From assembly GCF_005160265.1 (NCBI RefSeq), contig NZ_CP039865.1, positions 1,822,828-1,886,827 of the forward strand: a stretch of DNA of 64,000 nucleotides, written 5' to 3'. This document shows, piece after piece, positions 16,586-24,649 of this stretch. The position numbers and the translations under genes were made by a program. A model generated the notes under the pieces. That model was given only the letters and a program-made list of their open reading frames with translations. It was not told where the DNA came from and did no database searches. Positions within the stretch are counted from its first letter, which is position 1; the number at the start of each line of letters is the position of its first letter. Source of the stretch: Phreatobacter aquaticus (GTDB taxonomy: Bacteria; Pseudomonadota; Alphaproteobacteria; Rhizobiales; Phreatobacteraceae).

Positions 16586-17962
16586 CTACTCGCCCTTGGC
16601 GTAGCGGGCGCTCGGCGTGCGCATGGTCACGAGCTCTTCCGCCGCCGTCGGATGCACCGCCATCGTGCCGTCGAAATCGGCCTTGGTCGCGCCCATCTTC
16701 ACCGCGATCCCGGCGAGCTGGATCATTTCACCGGCATCCGGGCCGCAGACATGGACACCGAGCACCTTGTCGGTCTCGCCGTCGACCACCAGCTTCATCA
16801 GCATGCGTGTGTCGCGCCCCGACAGCGTGTGCTTCATCGGCCGGAATGTCGCGCGGTAGATGTCGACCGCATGGCCCTTGGCGCGGGCCTGCTGCTCCGA
16901 CAGGCCGACCGTGCCGATCTCCGGCTCGGAGAACACCGCGGTCGGAATGGTGGAATGATCCGCCGACCAGGGATTGCCGCCGAAGATCGTGTCGGCGAAG
17001 GCATGGCCCTCGCGGATCGCCACCGGGGTCAGGTTCACGCGGTTGGTCACGTCGCCGACCGCGAAGATCGTGCGCACCGACGAGCGGCTGCGGCCATCCA
17101 CCTTGATCGCGCCCACCTCGTCGAGTGCGACGCCGACCGCTTCCAGGCCAAGGTTGGCCGTGTTGGGTTTGCGCCCGATGGCCATCAACACCTGGTCGGC
17201 CTCGATCGGCGCATGGCCGTTGCGGAACGCCACCGTCAGGCCGCCGGGGCCCTTGTCGATGCGCTCGAAGGTCTCGCTCATCACCAGCTTGATGCCCTTC
17301 TTGGCATATTCGCCCATCAGGTGATCGCGCACATCCTCGTCGAAGCCGCGCAGGATCTTCTCGCCCCGGTAGACCAGTGTGACCTCGGATCCGAGGCCCG
17401 CGAAGACGCCGGCGAATTCCACCGCGATATAGCCGCCGCCGGCAATGACGATCCGCTTCGGCTGCTCGGTAAGATGGAACACCTCATTGGACGAGATCGT
17501 GTGTTCGAGCCCCGGCAGCGCCTCGTCGGTCGAGGGGCGGCCGCCGGTGGCCACCAGGATGTAGCGGGCCTTGATGGCGCGGCCGTCGGCGAGCGTCACC
17601 TCGTTCTCGCCGGTGACCGTCGCGCGCTGCTTGACGATGGTCACGCCGGCCTTGGCGAGATTGCTGTCATAGATGCCTTCGAGCCTGCCGATCTCGCGGT
17701 CCTTGGCGGCGATGAAGGCCTTCCAGTCGAACGAGGTTGCGCCGACCGTCCAGCCGAAGCCCGCCGCATCCTCGAAATGCTCGTGATATTGCGAGGCATA
17801 GACCATCAGCTTCTTCGGCACGCAGCCGCGGATGACGCAGGTGCCGCCCATCCGGTATTCCTCGGCGAGCATGACGCTCGCCCCGTGCTGGGCCGCGATG
17901 CGGCCTGCGCGCACGCCGCCCGAGCCGCCACCGATGACGAACAGATCGACGTCGTAGGTCAT
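16586..17962 (-). CDS. gor: Glutathione-disulfide reductase
   Basis: A 458-residue FAD-dependent NADPH:glutathione disulfide oxidoreductase. The FAD site GGGSGGVRAGRIAA begins at residue 11, and the redox disulfide is G-T-C-V-I-R-G-C-V-P-K (Cys42 and Cys47), with the spacing typical of glutathione reductases. The NAD(P) fold carries GGGYIAVEFAGVFAGLG, and the C-terminal catalytic pair is in HPTAAEELVTM. The RBS AAAGGG precedes ATG 17962. Mercuric reductase and lipoamide dehydrogenase are less likely because of the 458-aa length and the CVIRGC motif. It keeps the GSH pool reduced for, among others, the GST-fold enzymes encoded at 32760 and 53892. Confidence 0.94.
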   Translation of the reverse strand: MTYDVDLFVIGGGSGGVRAGRIAAQHGASVMLAEEYRMGGTCVIRGCVPKKLMVYASQYHEHFEDAAGFGWTVGATSFDWKAFIAAKDREIGRLEGIYDSNLAKAGVTIVKQRATVTGENEVTLADGRAIKARYILVATGGRPSTDEALPGLEHTISSNEVFHLTEQPKRIVIAGGGYIAVEFAGVFAGLGSEVTLVYRGEKILRGFDEDVRDHLMGEYAKKGIKLVMSETFERIDKGPGGLTVAFRNGHAPIEADQVLMAIGRKPNTANLGLEAVGVALDEVGAIKVDGRSRSSVRTIFAVGDVTNRVNLTPVAIREGHAFADTIFGGNPWSADHSTIPTAVFSEPEIGTVGLSEQQARAKGHAVDIYRATFRPMKHTLSGRDTRMLMKLVVDGETDKVLGVHVCGPDAGEMIQLAGIAVKMGATKADFDGTMAVHPTAAEELVTMRTPSARYAKGE

Positions 17963-18121
17963 ACCGAATCCCTTTCAGATTGAAGGGCGAAGATAGGCAT
18001 TGCCGCAGAGGCGCGACAGGGGGATATCCGTCACATCGTCCTGGCATTCCCCGTATTTGCACCTATTGGGCTTCGGGCCGGATGAGTTCAGGGTCGGCCA
18101 AAGCATTCCGGGAGTGACGCC

Positions 18122-19099
18122 ATGACCAACCTTTCACGCCGCGAGGCCCTCGCAGCCGGCGCGGGCGCTGCCCTGTCGCTGCTGGCAAATCCGGCTTTCG
18201 CGCAGGCGCTGACCGAGATGAAGATCCTCGTGCCGGCGGCCCCTGGCGGCGGCTGGGACCAGACCGGCCGCGTCATGCAGGGCGTGCTGATCGGCCAGAA
18301 GATCGTGCGCTCGGCGCAGGTGACCAATGTGGCCGGTGCGGGCGGCACGATCGGCATTGCCCAGTTCGTCAACGGCTTCAAGGGCGACCCGACCGGCATC
18401 ATGGTGTCGGGCTTCGTCATGGTCGGCGCCATTCTGATGAACAAGGCGCCGGTGACGCTCGATGCGGTCACGCCTATCGCCAGGCTCACCGGCGAATGGC
18501 AGGCACTGGTGGTCGCGCAGAACTCGCCGATCAAGACGGTGCAGGACCTGGTGGCCGCGGTGAAGACCGATGTCGCCAAGGTCAGTTGGGGCGGCGGCTC
18601 CGCCGGTGGCGTCGACCACATCACCGCCGCCATGTTCGCCGGCAAGGCCGGTGCCGATGGTTCCAAGGTCAATTACATCGCCCATTCCGGCGGCGGCGAG
18701 GCGCTGGCAGCCATCCTGTCCGGCCGCGTGACGGTCGGCGTCGGCGGCGCCAGCGAGTTCGATCAGCACGTCAAGGGCCGCCGCATGCGCTGGCTGGGCC
18801 TGACAGCACCGGCCGGCACGGCGGGCCTTCCCGGCCCGACGCTGACCGAACAGGGCTTCGACCTGCAATTGCAGAACTGGCGCGGCCTGTTCGCCGGTCC
18901 CGGCCTCTCGACCGAGCAGATCGCGGCCATCGGTGAGGTGGTGAAGCAGATGGTGAAGTCGCCCTCCTGGGCCGAGCAGCTGGCCGCCAAGGGCTGGCAG
19001 GACACCTATCTCGACCGCGAGCCCTTCGCTGAGTTCGTCAAGGCCGAGGTGCAGCGCGTCGACGGCGTGCTGCGCGAACTCGGACTGGTCAAAGCCTGA
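18122..19099 (+). CDS. tctC: Tripartite tricarboxylate transporter solute-binding protein TctC
   Basis: A 325-residue periplasmic binding protein of the Bug/TctC family, first gene of a tctCBA operon. The signal peptide has a twin-arginine look: L-S-R-R-E-A-L-A-A-G-A-G, hydrophobic core, then NPAFAQA (cleavage near residue 29). The mature domain has the family segments VPAAPGGGWDQTGR and NVAGAGGTIGIAQF, which form the carboxylate-binding loops, and SAGGVDHITAAMFA. The ligand is a carboxylate such as citrate or a related acid, not determinable here. The gene stop overlaps the next start by one base (TGATG). Confidence 0.93.
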   Translation: MTNLSRREALAAGAGAALSLLANPAFAQALTEMKILVPAAPGGGWDQTGRVMQGVLIGQKIVRSAQVTNVAGAGGTIGIAQFVNGFKGDPTGIMVSGFVMVGAILMNKAPVTLDAVTPIARLTGEWQALVVAQNSPIKTVQDLVAAVKTDVAKVSWGGGSAGGVDHITAAMFAGKAGADGSKVNYIAHSGGGEALAAILSGRVTVGVGGASEFDQHVKGRRMRWLGLTAPAGTAGLPGPTLTEQGFDLQLQNWRGLFAGPGLSTEQIAAIGEVVKQMVKSPSWAEQLAAKGWQDTYLDREPFAEFVKAEVQRVDGVLRELGLVKA

Positions 19100-19572
19100 T
19101 GTCGGACGCAAGCCCCCGCATGTCCGACAAGCCGGTCATCGCCATCGGCTTCGGCCTGATCGCCACCGCAGGCCTTGTCGTCTGGCAATCCTGGGGCCTT
19201 GCCGCCAGCTTCGGCAACCAGGCCATCGGCCCGCAGATGATGCCGTTCCTGGTCAGCGGTCTGCTGGCCTTCTTTGGGCTCCTCACCGTGCTCGAGGGCG
19301 TGAAGGGCGCGACCCCGCCGCGCGAGGGCGAGGACTGGGTCTCGGTCCTCTGGATCGCCGGTGGCCTCGCTGTGATGCTCGCGCTGATCAAGACGGCAGG
19401 CTTCATCCCGGCCATCGCGATCCTGTTTGCGGCCACCGCCCGCGGCTTCGGCTCAACCCGGGCGCTGGTCGACCTGGCGCTCGGTGCCGTCATGGGCCTC
19501 GTCGTCTACCTATTCTTCGTCAGGGTTCTCGGCCTGTCGCTGCCGACCGGCCTGTTCGAAACCCTGTTCTGA
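19099..19572 (+). CDS. tctB: Tripartite tricarboxylate transporter small membrane subunit TctB
   Basis: A 157-residue integral membrane protein with about four helices, matching the small subunit of TTT transporters. The helices are visible as hydrophobic runs near residues 15-35, 45-62, 90-115 and 125-150. Sequence conservation in TctB is poor, so the call leans on position, length and topology: it lies between tctC (one-base overlap) and tctA (seven-base gap). It pairs with TctA to form the membrane carrier. Confidence 0.88.
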   Translation: MSDASPRMSDKPVIAIGFGLIATAGLVVWQSWGLAASFGNQAIGPQMMPFLVSGLLAFFGLLTVLEGVKGATPPREGEDWVSVLWIAGGLAVMLALIKTAGFIPAIAILFAATARGFGSTRALVDLALGAVMGLVVYLFFVRVLGLSLPTGLFETLF

Positions 19573-19579
19573 GGCCGTC

Positions 19580-21088
19580 ATGGACACGCTTGCCCAGCTC
19601 CTGAACGGCCTCGCCATCGCGATCCAGCCGATGAACCTGATGTTCGCGCTGATCGGCGTGACGCTCGGCACGGCGGTCGGCGTCCTGCCCGGCATCGGTC
19701 CGGCCATGACGGTCGCGCTCCTGCTGCCCGTCACCTTCAAGCTCGACCCCGGCGGGTCGCTGATCATGTTCGCCGGCATCTATTACGGCGGCATGTATGG
19801 CGGCTCGACCACCTCGATCCTGCTCAACACGCCAGGCGAAAGTGCGTCGATCGTCACGGCGCTGGAGGGCAACAAGATGGCCAAGGCCGGCCGCGGCGGA
19901 CCGGCGCTCGCCACCGCCGCCATCGGCTCGTTCGTCGCGGGCACCATCGCCACCGCCATGCTCACCATCTTCGCGCCCTGGCTGGCGGAGATCGCCATTG
20001 CCTTCGGGCCGGAAGACTATTTCGCCCTGATGGTGGTGGCCTTCATCACGGTCTCGGCGACCTTCGGCTCGTCGCGGCTTCGCGGCCTCACCTCGTTGGC
20101 CATCGGCCTGACGCTGGGCCTGGTCGGCATCGACAAGCTCACGGGCCAGGCGCGCCTGGCCTTCGGCGTACCGGATCTTCTGGATGGCCTGGAGGTGACG
20201 ACGGTGGCGGTCGCCATGTTCGCGGTCGGCGAGGCCATGGCGGTGGCCGGGGGTCGCAAGCGCGAGGGCGGCTCGGGCACGATCGAGGCGATCCGCGGAT
20301 CGCTCTGGATGACGAAGGAGGACTGGAAGCGCTCCTGGGGGCCCTGGCTGCGCGGCACCGCCTTCGGCTTCCCGATCGGCGCCTTGCCGGCCGGCGGCGC
20401 CGAGATCCCGACCTTCCTGTCCTATGCGACGGAAAAGAAGATCAGCAAGCACCCGGAAGAGTTTGGTCAGGGCGCGATCGAAGGGGTGGCCGGCCCCGAG
20501 GCCGCCAACAATGCCTCCGCCGCCGGCACGCTGGTGCCGCTCCTGACGCTCGGCATCCCCACCTCGGCCACCGCCGCCATCATGCTCGCCGGCTTCCAGC
20601 AATATAACCTCCAGCCCGGTCCGCTCCTCTTCGTCACCTCGCCTGACGTGGTCTGGGGGCTGATCGCCTCGCTGTTCATCGCCAATGTCATGCTGGTCGT
20701 GCTCAACCTGCCGCTGGTCGGCCTGTGGGTGAAGCTCCTGTCGATCCCGCGCCCCTGGCTCTATGGCGGCATTCTCGTCTTCGCGACCGTCGGTGTGCTG
20801 GCCGCCAAGGCCTCGCTGGTCGAGCTGTCGCTGGTGCTGGTGCTCGGATTGCTGGCCTTCGCCATGCGCCGCTTCGACTATCCGATCGCCCCCGTCATCG
20901 TTGGCATGATCCTCGGGCCCATGGCGGAGACGCAGCTCCGCCGCGCGCTGCAGATCACCAATGGCGATGCCACCGTGCTGGTCACCAGCCCGATCTCGGC
21001 GACGCTGCTGGCGATTGCGGTGCTCGCGCTGCTCGCGCCGATCCTCTGGGCGAAGCTCGGCTGGACCATGAAGGCCGACGAGGACTGA
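19580..21088 (+). CDS. tctA: Tripartite tricarboxylate transporter large permease TctA
   Basis: A 502-residue polytopic permease (about 12 helices), the ion-driven carrier of the TTT system. The family signature [20 protein letters not shown] (residues ~34-53) and the duplicated [22 protein letters not shown] are unmistakable; a second half-motif is seen in [21 protein letters not shown] with the [26 protein letters not shown] segment. The open frame continues upstream through tctB in another phase, but ATG 19580 ([10 protein letters not shown]) is the expected start, seven bases after the tctB stop. A repeat-rich gap and a stem-loop follow. Confidence 0.95.
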   Translation: MDTLAQLLNGLAIAIQPMNLMFALIGVTLGTAVGVLPGIGPAMTVALLLPVTFKLDPGGSLIMFAGIYYGGMYGGSTTSILLNTPGESASIVTALEGNKMAKAGRGGPALATAAIGSFVAGTIATAMLTIFAPWLAEIAIAFGPEDYFALMVVAFITVSATFGSSRLRGLTSLAIGLTLGLVGIDKLTGQARLAFGVPDLLDGLEVTTVAVAMFAVGEAMAVAGGRKREGGSGTIEAIRGSLWMTKEDWKRSWGPWLRGTAFGFPIGALPAGGAEIPTFLSYATEKKISKHPEEFGQGAIEGVAGPEAANNASAAGTLVPLLTLGIPTSATAAIMLAGFQQYNLQPGPLLFVTSPDVVWGLIASLFIANVMLVVLNLPLVGLWVKLLSIPRPWLYGGILVFATVGVLAAKASLVELSLVLVLGLLAFAMRRFDYPIAPVIVGMILGPMAETQLRRALQITNGDATVLVTSPISATLLAIAVLALLAPILWAKLGWTMKADED

Positions 21089-21142
21089 GCGGCGGGGAGG
21101 GGCGGCCCCGCCCACGTCGCCGGCCTATCCATCCGAGAACGG

Positions 21143-21318
21143 ACGTCATCCCCGGCGACCGAGGCGCCAGCCGAGGGAGGGAAGGGGATCCAGGGGCCGT
21201 CACGCCGCTCCGTCCGCGGCGAAGGGCCGGGCAAATCAGGCGGCAGAGGGGCACGCCGAGGGATTCTGACGAGCGGCCCCTGGACCCCCTTCCCTCGCTT
21301 CGCTCGCCGGGGGTGACA
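21143..21318. repeat. Inverted intergenic repeat pair, 'GTCATCCCCGGCGA' type
   Basis: Two opposite arms: 21143-21204 (GACGTCATCCCCGGCGACC ... GGGATCCAGGGGCCGTCAC) and 21268-21318 (GACGAGCGGCCCCTGGACCCC ... CTCGCCGGGGGTGACA). They are imperfect complements, typical of short dispersed repeats in Rhizobiales intergenic DNA. No coding content is apparent. Confidence 0.65.
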
Positions 21319-21407
21319 GTGTCAGAGCGGCGGGGCGTCCGCTGGTCCCGTCTTGCCCGCATCGCCGCGCCTGCGATGGGCCCACCCTCCCGGCGCGCCC
21401 TCTCCGC

Positions 21408-21500
21408 CGTCATGGCCGGGCTTGTCCCGGCCATCCACGTCTTTCCTTGCGCCTGCTGAATTGAAGTCGTGGATGCCCGCCACAAGGGCGGGCATGACGC
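21408..21500. repeat. Second intergenic repeat, 'GTCATGGCCGGGC' type
   Basis: Left arm CGTCATGGCCGGGCTTGTCC, then CGGCCATCCACG (21408-21439); right arm CGTGGATGCCCGCCACAAGG, then GCGGGCATGACG (21468-21499). The arms are near-complementary, and each contains a smaller palindrome. This is a well-known repeat style in Rhizobiales genomes. Confidence 0.7.
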
Positions 21501-21553
21501 GGTGAGGATGGCCCGCGCCAGGCCGCGTCGCGGCTCCCTGCGTCCAAAACGAC

Positions 21554-21578
21554 AAAGCCCGGCGCGAGGCCGGGCTTT
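21554..21578. terminator. Bidirectional stem-loop terminator
   Basis: Perfect 10-bp stem AAAGCCCGGC (21554-21563) / GCCGGGCTTT (21569-21578) with a GCGAG loop. The flanking A and T runs allow use from either strand: end of the tct operon on plus, and end of the rpiA-DUF2059 unit on minus. Confidence 0.75.
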
Positions 21579-21622
21579 CGAAGGTGTTTCAACTGGCCAG
21601 GCCGCCTTGGCGCCCCTCGTCG

Positions 21623-22183
21623 TCAGAGGCGGATGCCGCGCTTGACGAATTCCTCGCGGAAGCGGGCGACGAGATCGCGGGTCACGATCTGGCTCCACTG
21701 CTGCGAGCGGGCAAAGGTCTCTTCCATGATGGAGGGGACAGTACGCACCAGCTTGGAACCCTCGGGCGACTGGTAGAACGCCTGGATCTTCCTCAGCTCC
21801 TCCACCGAGAAGCGCTGGGCATAGGCGGCCGAGATCGCCTGGATCAGTTCCTCGACGCGCGGCTGGAACTCGCCCTTGAGCTGGTCACCGACTTCGCTGA
21901 ACTGGCGGCCGAGATCCGGATTGGTCGGCAGGAACATCGCCTTGGCCTGTTCGATGAACGCCGGAATGACGTTCTGGAACGAGGCGGTGGCGCCCGACAG
22001 CTCCACCACCTGGCGGGCAAGGGCGATGTGCTCCGGTGCGAGCTGCGGTGCGGCGGGGGCTGCCGGCGGGGCAGCCTGGGCGAGCAGGCTCGGCCGCGGG
22101 GCAGCGGGGCTCTGCTGCGCAAAAGCGCCGGAGGACGCAACGACGGCGGCCACGGCTGCGGCAGCAAAGGTACGGGCGAGCAT
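21623..22183 (-). CDS. DUF2059 domain periplasmic protein
   Basis: A 186-residue exported protein. ATG 22183 (MLARTFAAAA) is preceded by GAGGAG and yields a signal peptide ending near SGAFAQQ; the frame is open 21 codons further upstream but without a better site. A Pro/Ala-rich linker (~24-47) is followed by the DUF2059 core: PAFIEQAKAMFLPTNPDL and the conserved SVEELRKIQAFYQSPEGSKL (~128-147), the F-x-x-x-P-x-G pattern that defines the family. Function unknown; it is the distal gene behind rpiA, 49 bases apart on the same strand. Confidence 0.85.
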   Translation of the reverse strand: MLARTFAAAAVAAVVASSGAFAQQSPAAPRPSLLAQAAPPAAPAAPQLAPEHIALARQVVELSGATASFQNVIPAFIEQAKAMFLPTNPDLGRQFSEVGDQLKGEFQPRVEELIQAISAAYAQRFSVEELRKIQAFYQSPEGSKLVRTVPSIMEETFARSQQWSQIVTRDLVARFREEFVKRGIRL

Positions 22184-22232
22184 CTGGAAAACTCCTCGAG
22201 CAGGCTTTGCGCTGCGGCGGACCGCAGGCAGC

Positions 22233-22940
22233 TTAGTGTCCGACACGTCCTACGATCTCTGCGCCTCCAGGGGAAGCTATGATCGCAAAAGTCGCCAGAC
22301 CGATGAACAGGCCGTGTTCCACCACACCGGGCACGGAATGGAGGCGGGACGCGAGCCCGGCAGCGTCGGGAATCCGCGCGCAGGCCGCATCCAGGATCAT
22401 GTGACCGCCGTCCGTGACGAAAACATGGCCGTCGGCCTTGGTCCGGACGGAAATGGGGCCGCTGCACCCAGCTTTCGCCAACACTGTCTCGATGGCGCGC
22501 CGCGTTGCGGCGAGGCCGAACATGTTGACCTCGATCGGCAAGGGAAAGCGCCCGAGAGCGTCGACCATCTTGCTCTGGTCGGCAATCACGATCATCCGGC
22601 CCGAGGCCGCAGCCACGATCTTCTCGCGCAGCAGCGCGCCGCCGCCGCCCTTGATCAGGTTGAGATCCGGGTCGATTTCGTCGGCGCCGTCGATGGTGAG
22701 ATCGAGCTCGGGCGTCTCGTCCAGCGTCGTCAGAGGCACGCCAAGGCTTTCCGCCTGCTTGCGGGTGACTTCGGAGGTCGGCACGCCGATCACCCTCAGT
22801 CCGCCGCGGACACGCTCTGCCAGCAGATCGACGAAGTGCTTGGCCGTCGATCCCGTGCCGAGGCCGAGCCGCATGCCATCCTCGACGAAGGTCAGCGCCT
22901 TGGCGGCGGCATCGCGTTTCAGGGCTTCCGCATCGGTCAT
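22233..22940 (-). CDS. rpiA: Ribose-5-phosphate isomerase A
   Basis: A 235-residue enzyme interconverting ribose 5-phosphate and ribulose 5-phosphate in the pentose phosphate pathway. Signatures: [13 protein letters not shown] (26-38), phosphate-binding; [20 protein letters not shown] (~81-100), with the catalytic acids; and [11 protein letters not shown] with the catalytic Glu-Lys. The protein is full length and normal. The ATG at 22940 starts the canonical [12 protein letters not shown] sequence. The DUF2059 gene follows on the same strand. Confidence 0.95.
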   Translation of the reverse strand: MTDAEALKRDAAAKALTFVEDGMRLGLGTGSTAKHFVDLLAERVRGGLRVIGVPTSEVTRKQAESLGVPLTTLDETPELDLTIDGADEIDPDLNLIKGGGGALLREKIVAAASGRMIVIADQSKMVDALGRFPLPIEVNMFGLAATRRAIETVLAKAGCSGPISVRTKADGHVFVTDGGHMILDAACARIPDAAGLASRLHSVPGVVEHGLFIGLATFAIIASPGGAEIVGRVGH

Positions 22941-23106
22941 CGTTCAAGGCCTTCGCTGCTCGTGGAAAGCGCGATAGCGCGGCCAGGCCGCGAGGTCCAG
23001 AGCTGGCTTTGCCCATGCACGGCGAAATGGCGGCAAACCGCGCGAGGCCTTCGTTAACGAGGTCTCGCTAGGATCGTTCACATTGTCCGCAATCGCATCC
23101 GGTTCC

Positions 23107-23904
23107 ATGCTGTCTCGCGCTCTCATCCTTGCCGCCGCTCTTGGTCTCGCCACTCTTCCCGCCTCGTCGCAGACCCTGCCCGAGGCCGCCAATGGCTGGA
23201 CGGTGACGCTTGGCGGCACCGTCGCCGCCGTGCCCTTGTGGACGGGATCGAGCAGGCTCGGGCCGATGATCATGCCGCGCCTGTCGCTGAGGGCGCCCGG
23301 CGCTCCGGAACGCTTCTCCTCCTTCGATGACGGCATCTCGCCGGCCCTGGTCGATCTCGGCTGGTTTCGCCTTGGCCCGAATATCGGGATCGTCGGCGCC
23401 CGCCGGGCCGGCGACGACGCAAGGCTCGCCGGCCTCGCCAATGTCGGGCTGACCATCGAGGCCGGCGCCTTCGCCGAACTGTTCCCGGTGGAATGGCTGC
23501 GCCTGCGGGCGGCGGTGCGTCATGGCATCGGCGGCCACGCGGCGCTCGTCGGCAATGCCGGCGCGGATGTCATCTGGCGGCCCGCCCAGCGCTGGACCGT
23601 CTCGGCCGGGCCACGAGCCTTCTTCGGCAGCGACCGATACGCCTCCACCTATTTCTCGGTCTCGCCGACCGAGAGCCTGGCCTCGGGCCTCACCGCCTAT
23701 TCTGCGCGCGGCGGGCTCCTGCGCTATGGCGCCGCAGCTCAGGTCGCCTACGCCTTCGATGGGGGCTGGACCGTCACCGGCTTTGCCGCCTACGAGCGGC
23801 TGACGGGAAGTGCGGCGTCAGCCCCGCTGGTCGCCCAGCGCGGCAGCGTCAACCAGCTGACGGTTGGGTCAAGCGTGACCTACTCGTTCACTCTGGGGCG
23901 GTAG
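23107..23904 (+). CDS. MipA/OmpV-like outer membrane protein
   Basis: A 265-residue exported protein: signal peptide MLSRALILAAALGLATLPASSQ, then a beta-barrel-like pattern of alternating residues ending in a C-terminal strand T-V-G-S-S-V-T-Y-S-F-T-L-G-R. The sequence W-T-V-T-L-G-G-T-V-A-A-V-P-L-W-T-G-S near the N-terminus and LPGIGIVGARRAGDD-like LGPNIGIVGARRAGDD match MipA/OmpV proteins, scaffolds or porins of the outer membrane. ATG 23107 is preferred over an in-frame TTG at 23083 because the signal peptide begins there. Function in this organism unknown. Confidence 0.75.
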   Translation: MLSRALILAAALGLATLPASSQTLPEAANGWTVTLGGTVAAVPLWTGSSRLGPMIMPRLSLRAPGAPERFSSFDDGISPALVDLGWFRLGPNIGIVGARRAGDDARLAGLANVGLTIEAGAFAELFPVEWLRLRAAVRHGIGGHAALVGNAGADVIWRPAQRWTVSAGPRAFFGSDRYASTYFSVSPTESLASGLTAYSARGGLLRYGAAAQVAYAFDGGWTVTGFAAYERLTGSAASAPLVAQRGSVNQLTVGSSVTYSFTLGR

Positions 23905-24020
23905 GGCCTCTGCAAGGCCGACCGTCCGGTCAAAATGGGGTTGAGTTCCACCGCCTTGAAACCGGCATCCGATTGCTGCTTTGCTGCCGGCGCCACAACA
24001 TAGCCCGCGAGCCGACGAAC

Positions 24021-24548
24021 GTGTCTCAGGACAAGACTGCATCGGCCCGCATGGAAGTCCTGAAACAGAAGAACCAGGCCCGGCTGAAGCGCGGCGATGC
24101 CGCCTTGGTCCTCGGCCGGACCGCGCCTGTCGTGGCCGGTCTGTGCGACCGGTTCACGATCGCGGTCGACGCGGACCACGCGATCGAACTGGCCCGATTC
24201 GGCGGTCGCTTCCCCCAGCGCGGTGACTGGTACACGAAGGGCCTATGCTACGGCCCGCCGCACGGGTCCGTGACGCAGGAGGCGCTTGCCGAGATCATCG
24301 CCGCGGAAGACCTGTCGGGATGGGTCGAGTTCTACGCGCGAACCCCGAACACCGGCGTGGCGATCATCATCGGCGTTGACACTGCCGCCTTGCCGGATCT
24401 GATCCCCGCCCTGCTCGACATGGATCAGCTGCCCGACGCGCGCTATGCGGAAACGCCGCAGTTGGACGACTGCTGGATCATCAATCGCGCTGCGCAATGG
24501 GGCCTGTTGCTCTGGCACGAGGGCCGGATCGTGCTGGAACGGCTGTAG
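24021..24548 (+). CDS. Hypothetical protein, unrecognised
   Basis: A 175-residue soluble protein of mixed alpha/beta composition that I do not recognise. The start is uncertain: GTG 24021 (VSQDKTASARMEV) or ATG 24051 (MEVLKQKNQARLKRGD), with no strong ribosome-binding site before either. Amino-acid composition and third-position GC look like real coding sequence. Visible features are a basic N-terminus, a central AELARFGGRFPQRGDWYTKG-like segment (really ELARFGGRFPQRGDWYTKG), and a Trp-rich C-terminus (DDCWIINRAAQWGLLLW). No signal peptide or membrane helix. It stands between the MipA-like gene and convergent nadE, so context gives no clue. Confidence 0.55.
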   Translation: MSQDKTASARMEVLKQKNQARLKRGDAALVLGRTAPVVAGLCDRFTIAVDADHAIELARFGGRFPQRGDWYTKGLCYGPPHGSVTQEALAEIIAAEDLSGWVEFYARTPNTGVAIIIGVDTAALPDLIPALLDMDQLPDARYAETPQLDDCWIINRAAQWGLLLWHEGRIVLERL

Positions 24549-24628
24549 CCGGCAATGGGCCGGGCCCGGCCCGGAACGAAATCCTTGTCGGGATCGATGC
24601 CATGATCGCCAACCGGTGGATCGGAGAA

Positions 24629-24649
24629 TAGGCGCTGAAAGAGCGCCTA
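24629..24649 (-). terminator. Stem-loop overlapping the nadE stop codon
   Basis: Perfect 8-bp stem TAGGCGCT (24629-24636) / AGCGCCTA (24642-24649) with loop GAAAG. The inner end includes the nadE stop. There is no strong T-run, so it may be a stabilising 3' hairpin rather than an intrinsic terminator. Confidence 0.5.

Noticed and set aside
18042-18061. Sigma-54-like TGGCA...TTGC before tctC
   Set aside because: Distance between the GG and GC elements is four bases too long for RpoN.
19520-21115. 531-codon open frame antisense to tctA
   Set aside because: Low-complexity Asp/Arg/His/Gln composition, opposite a strongly conserved permease.
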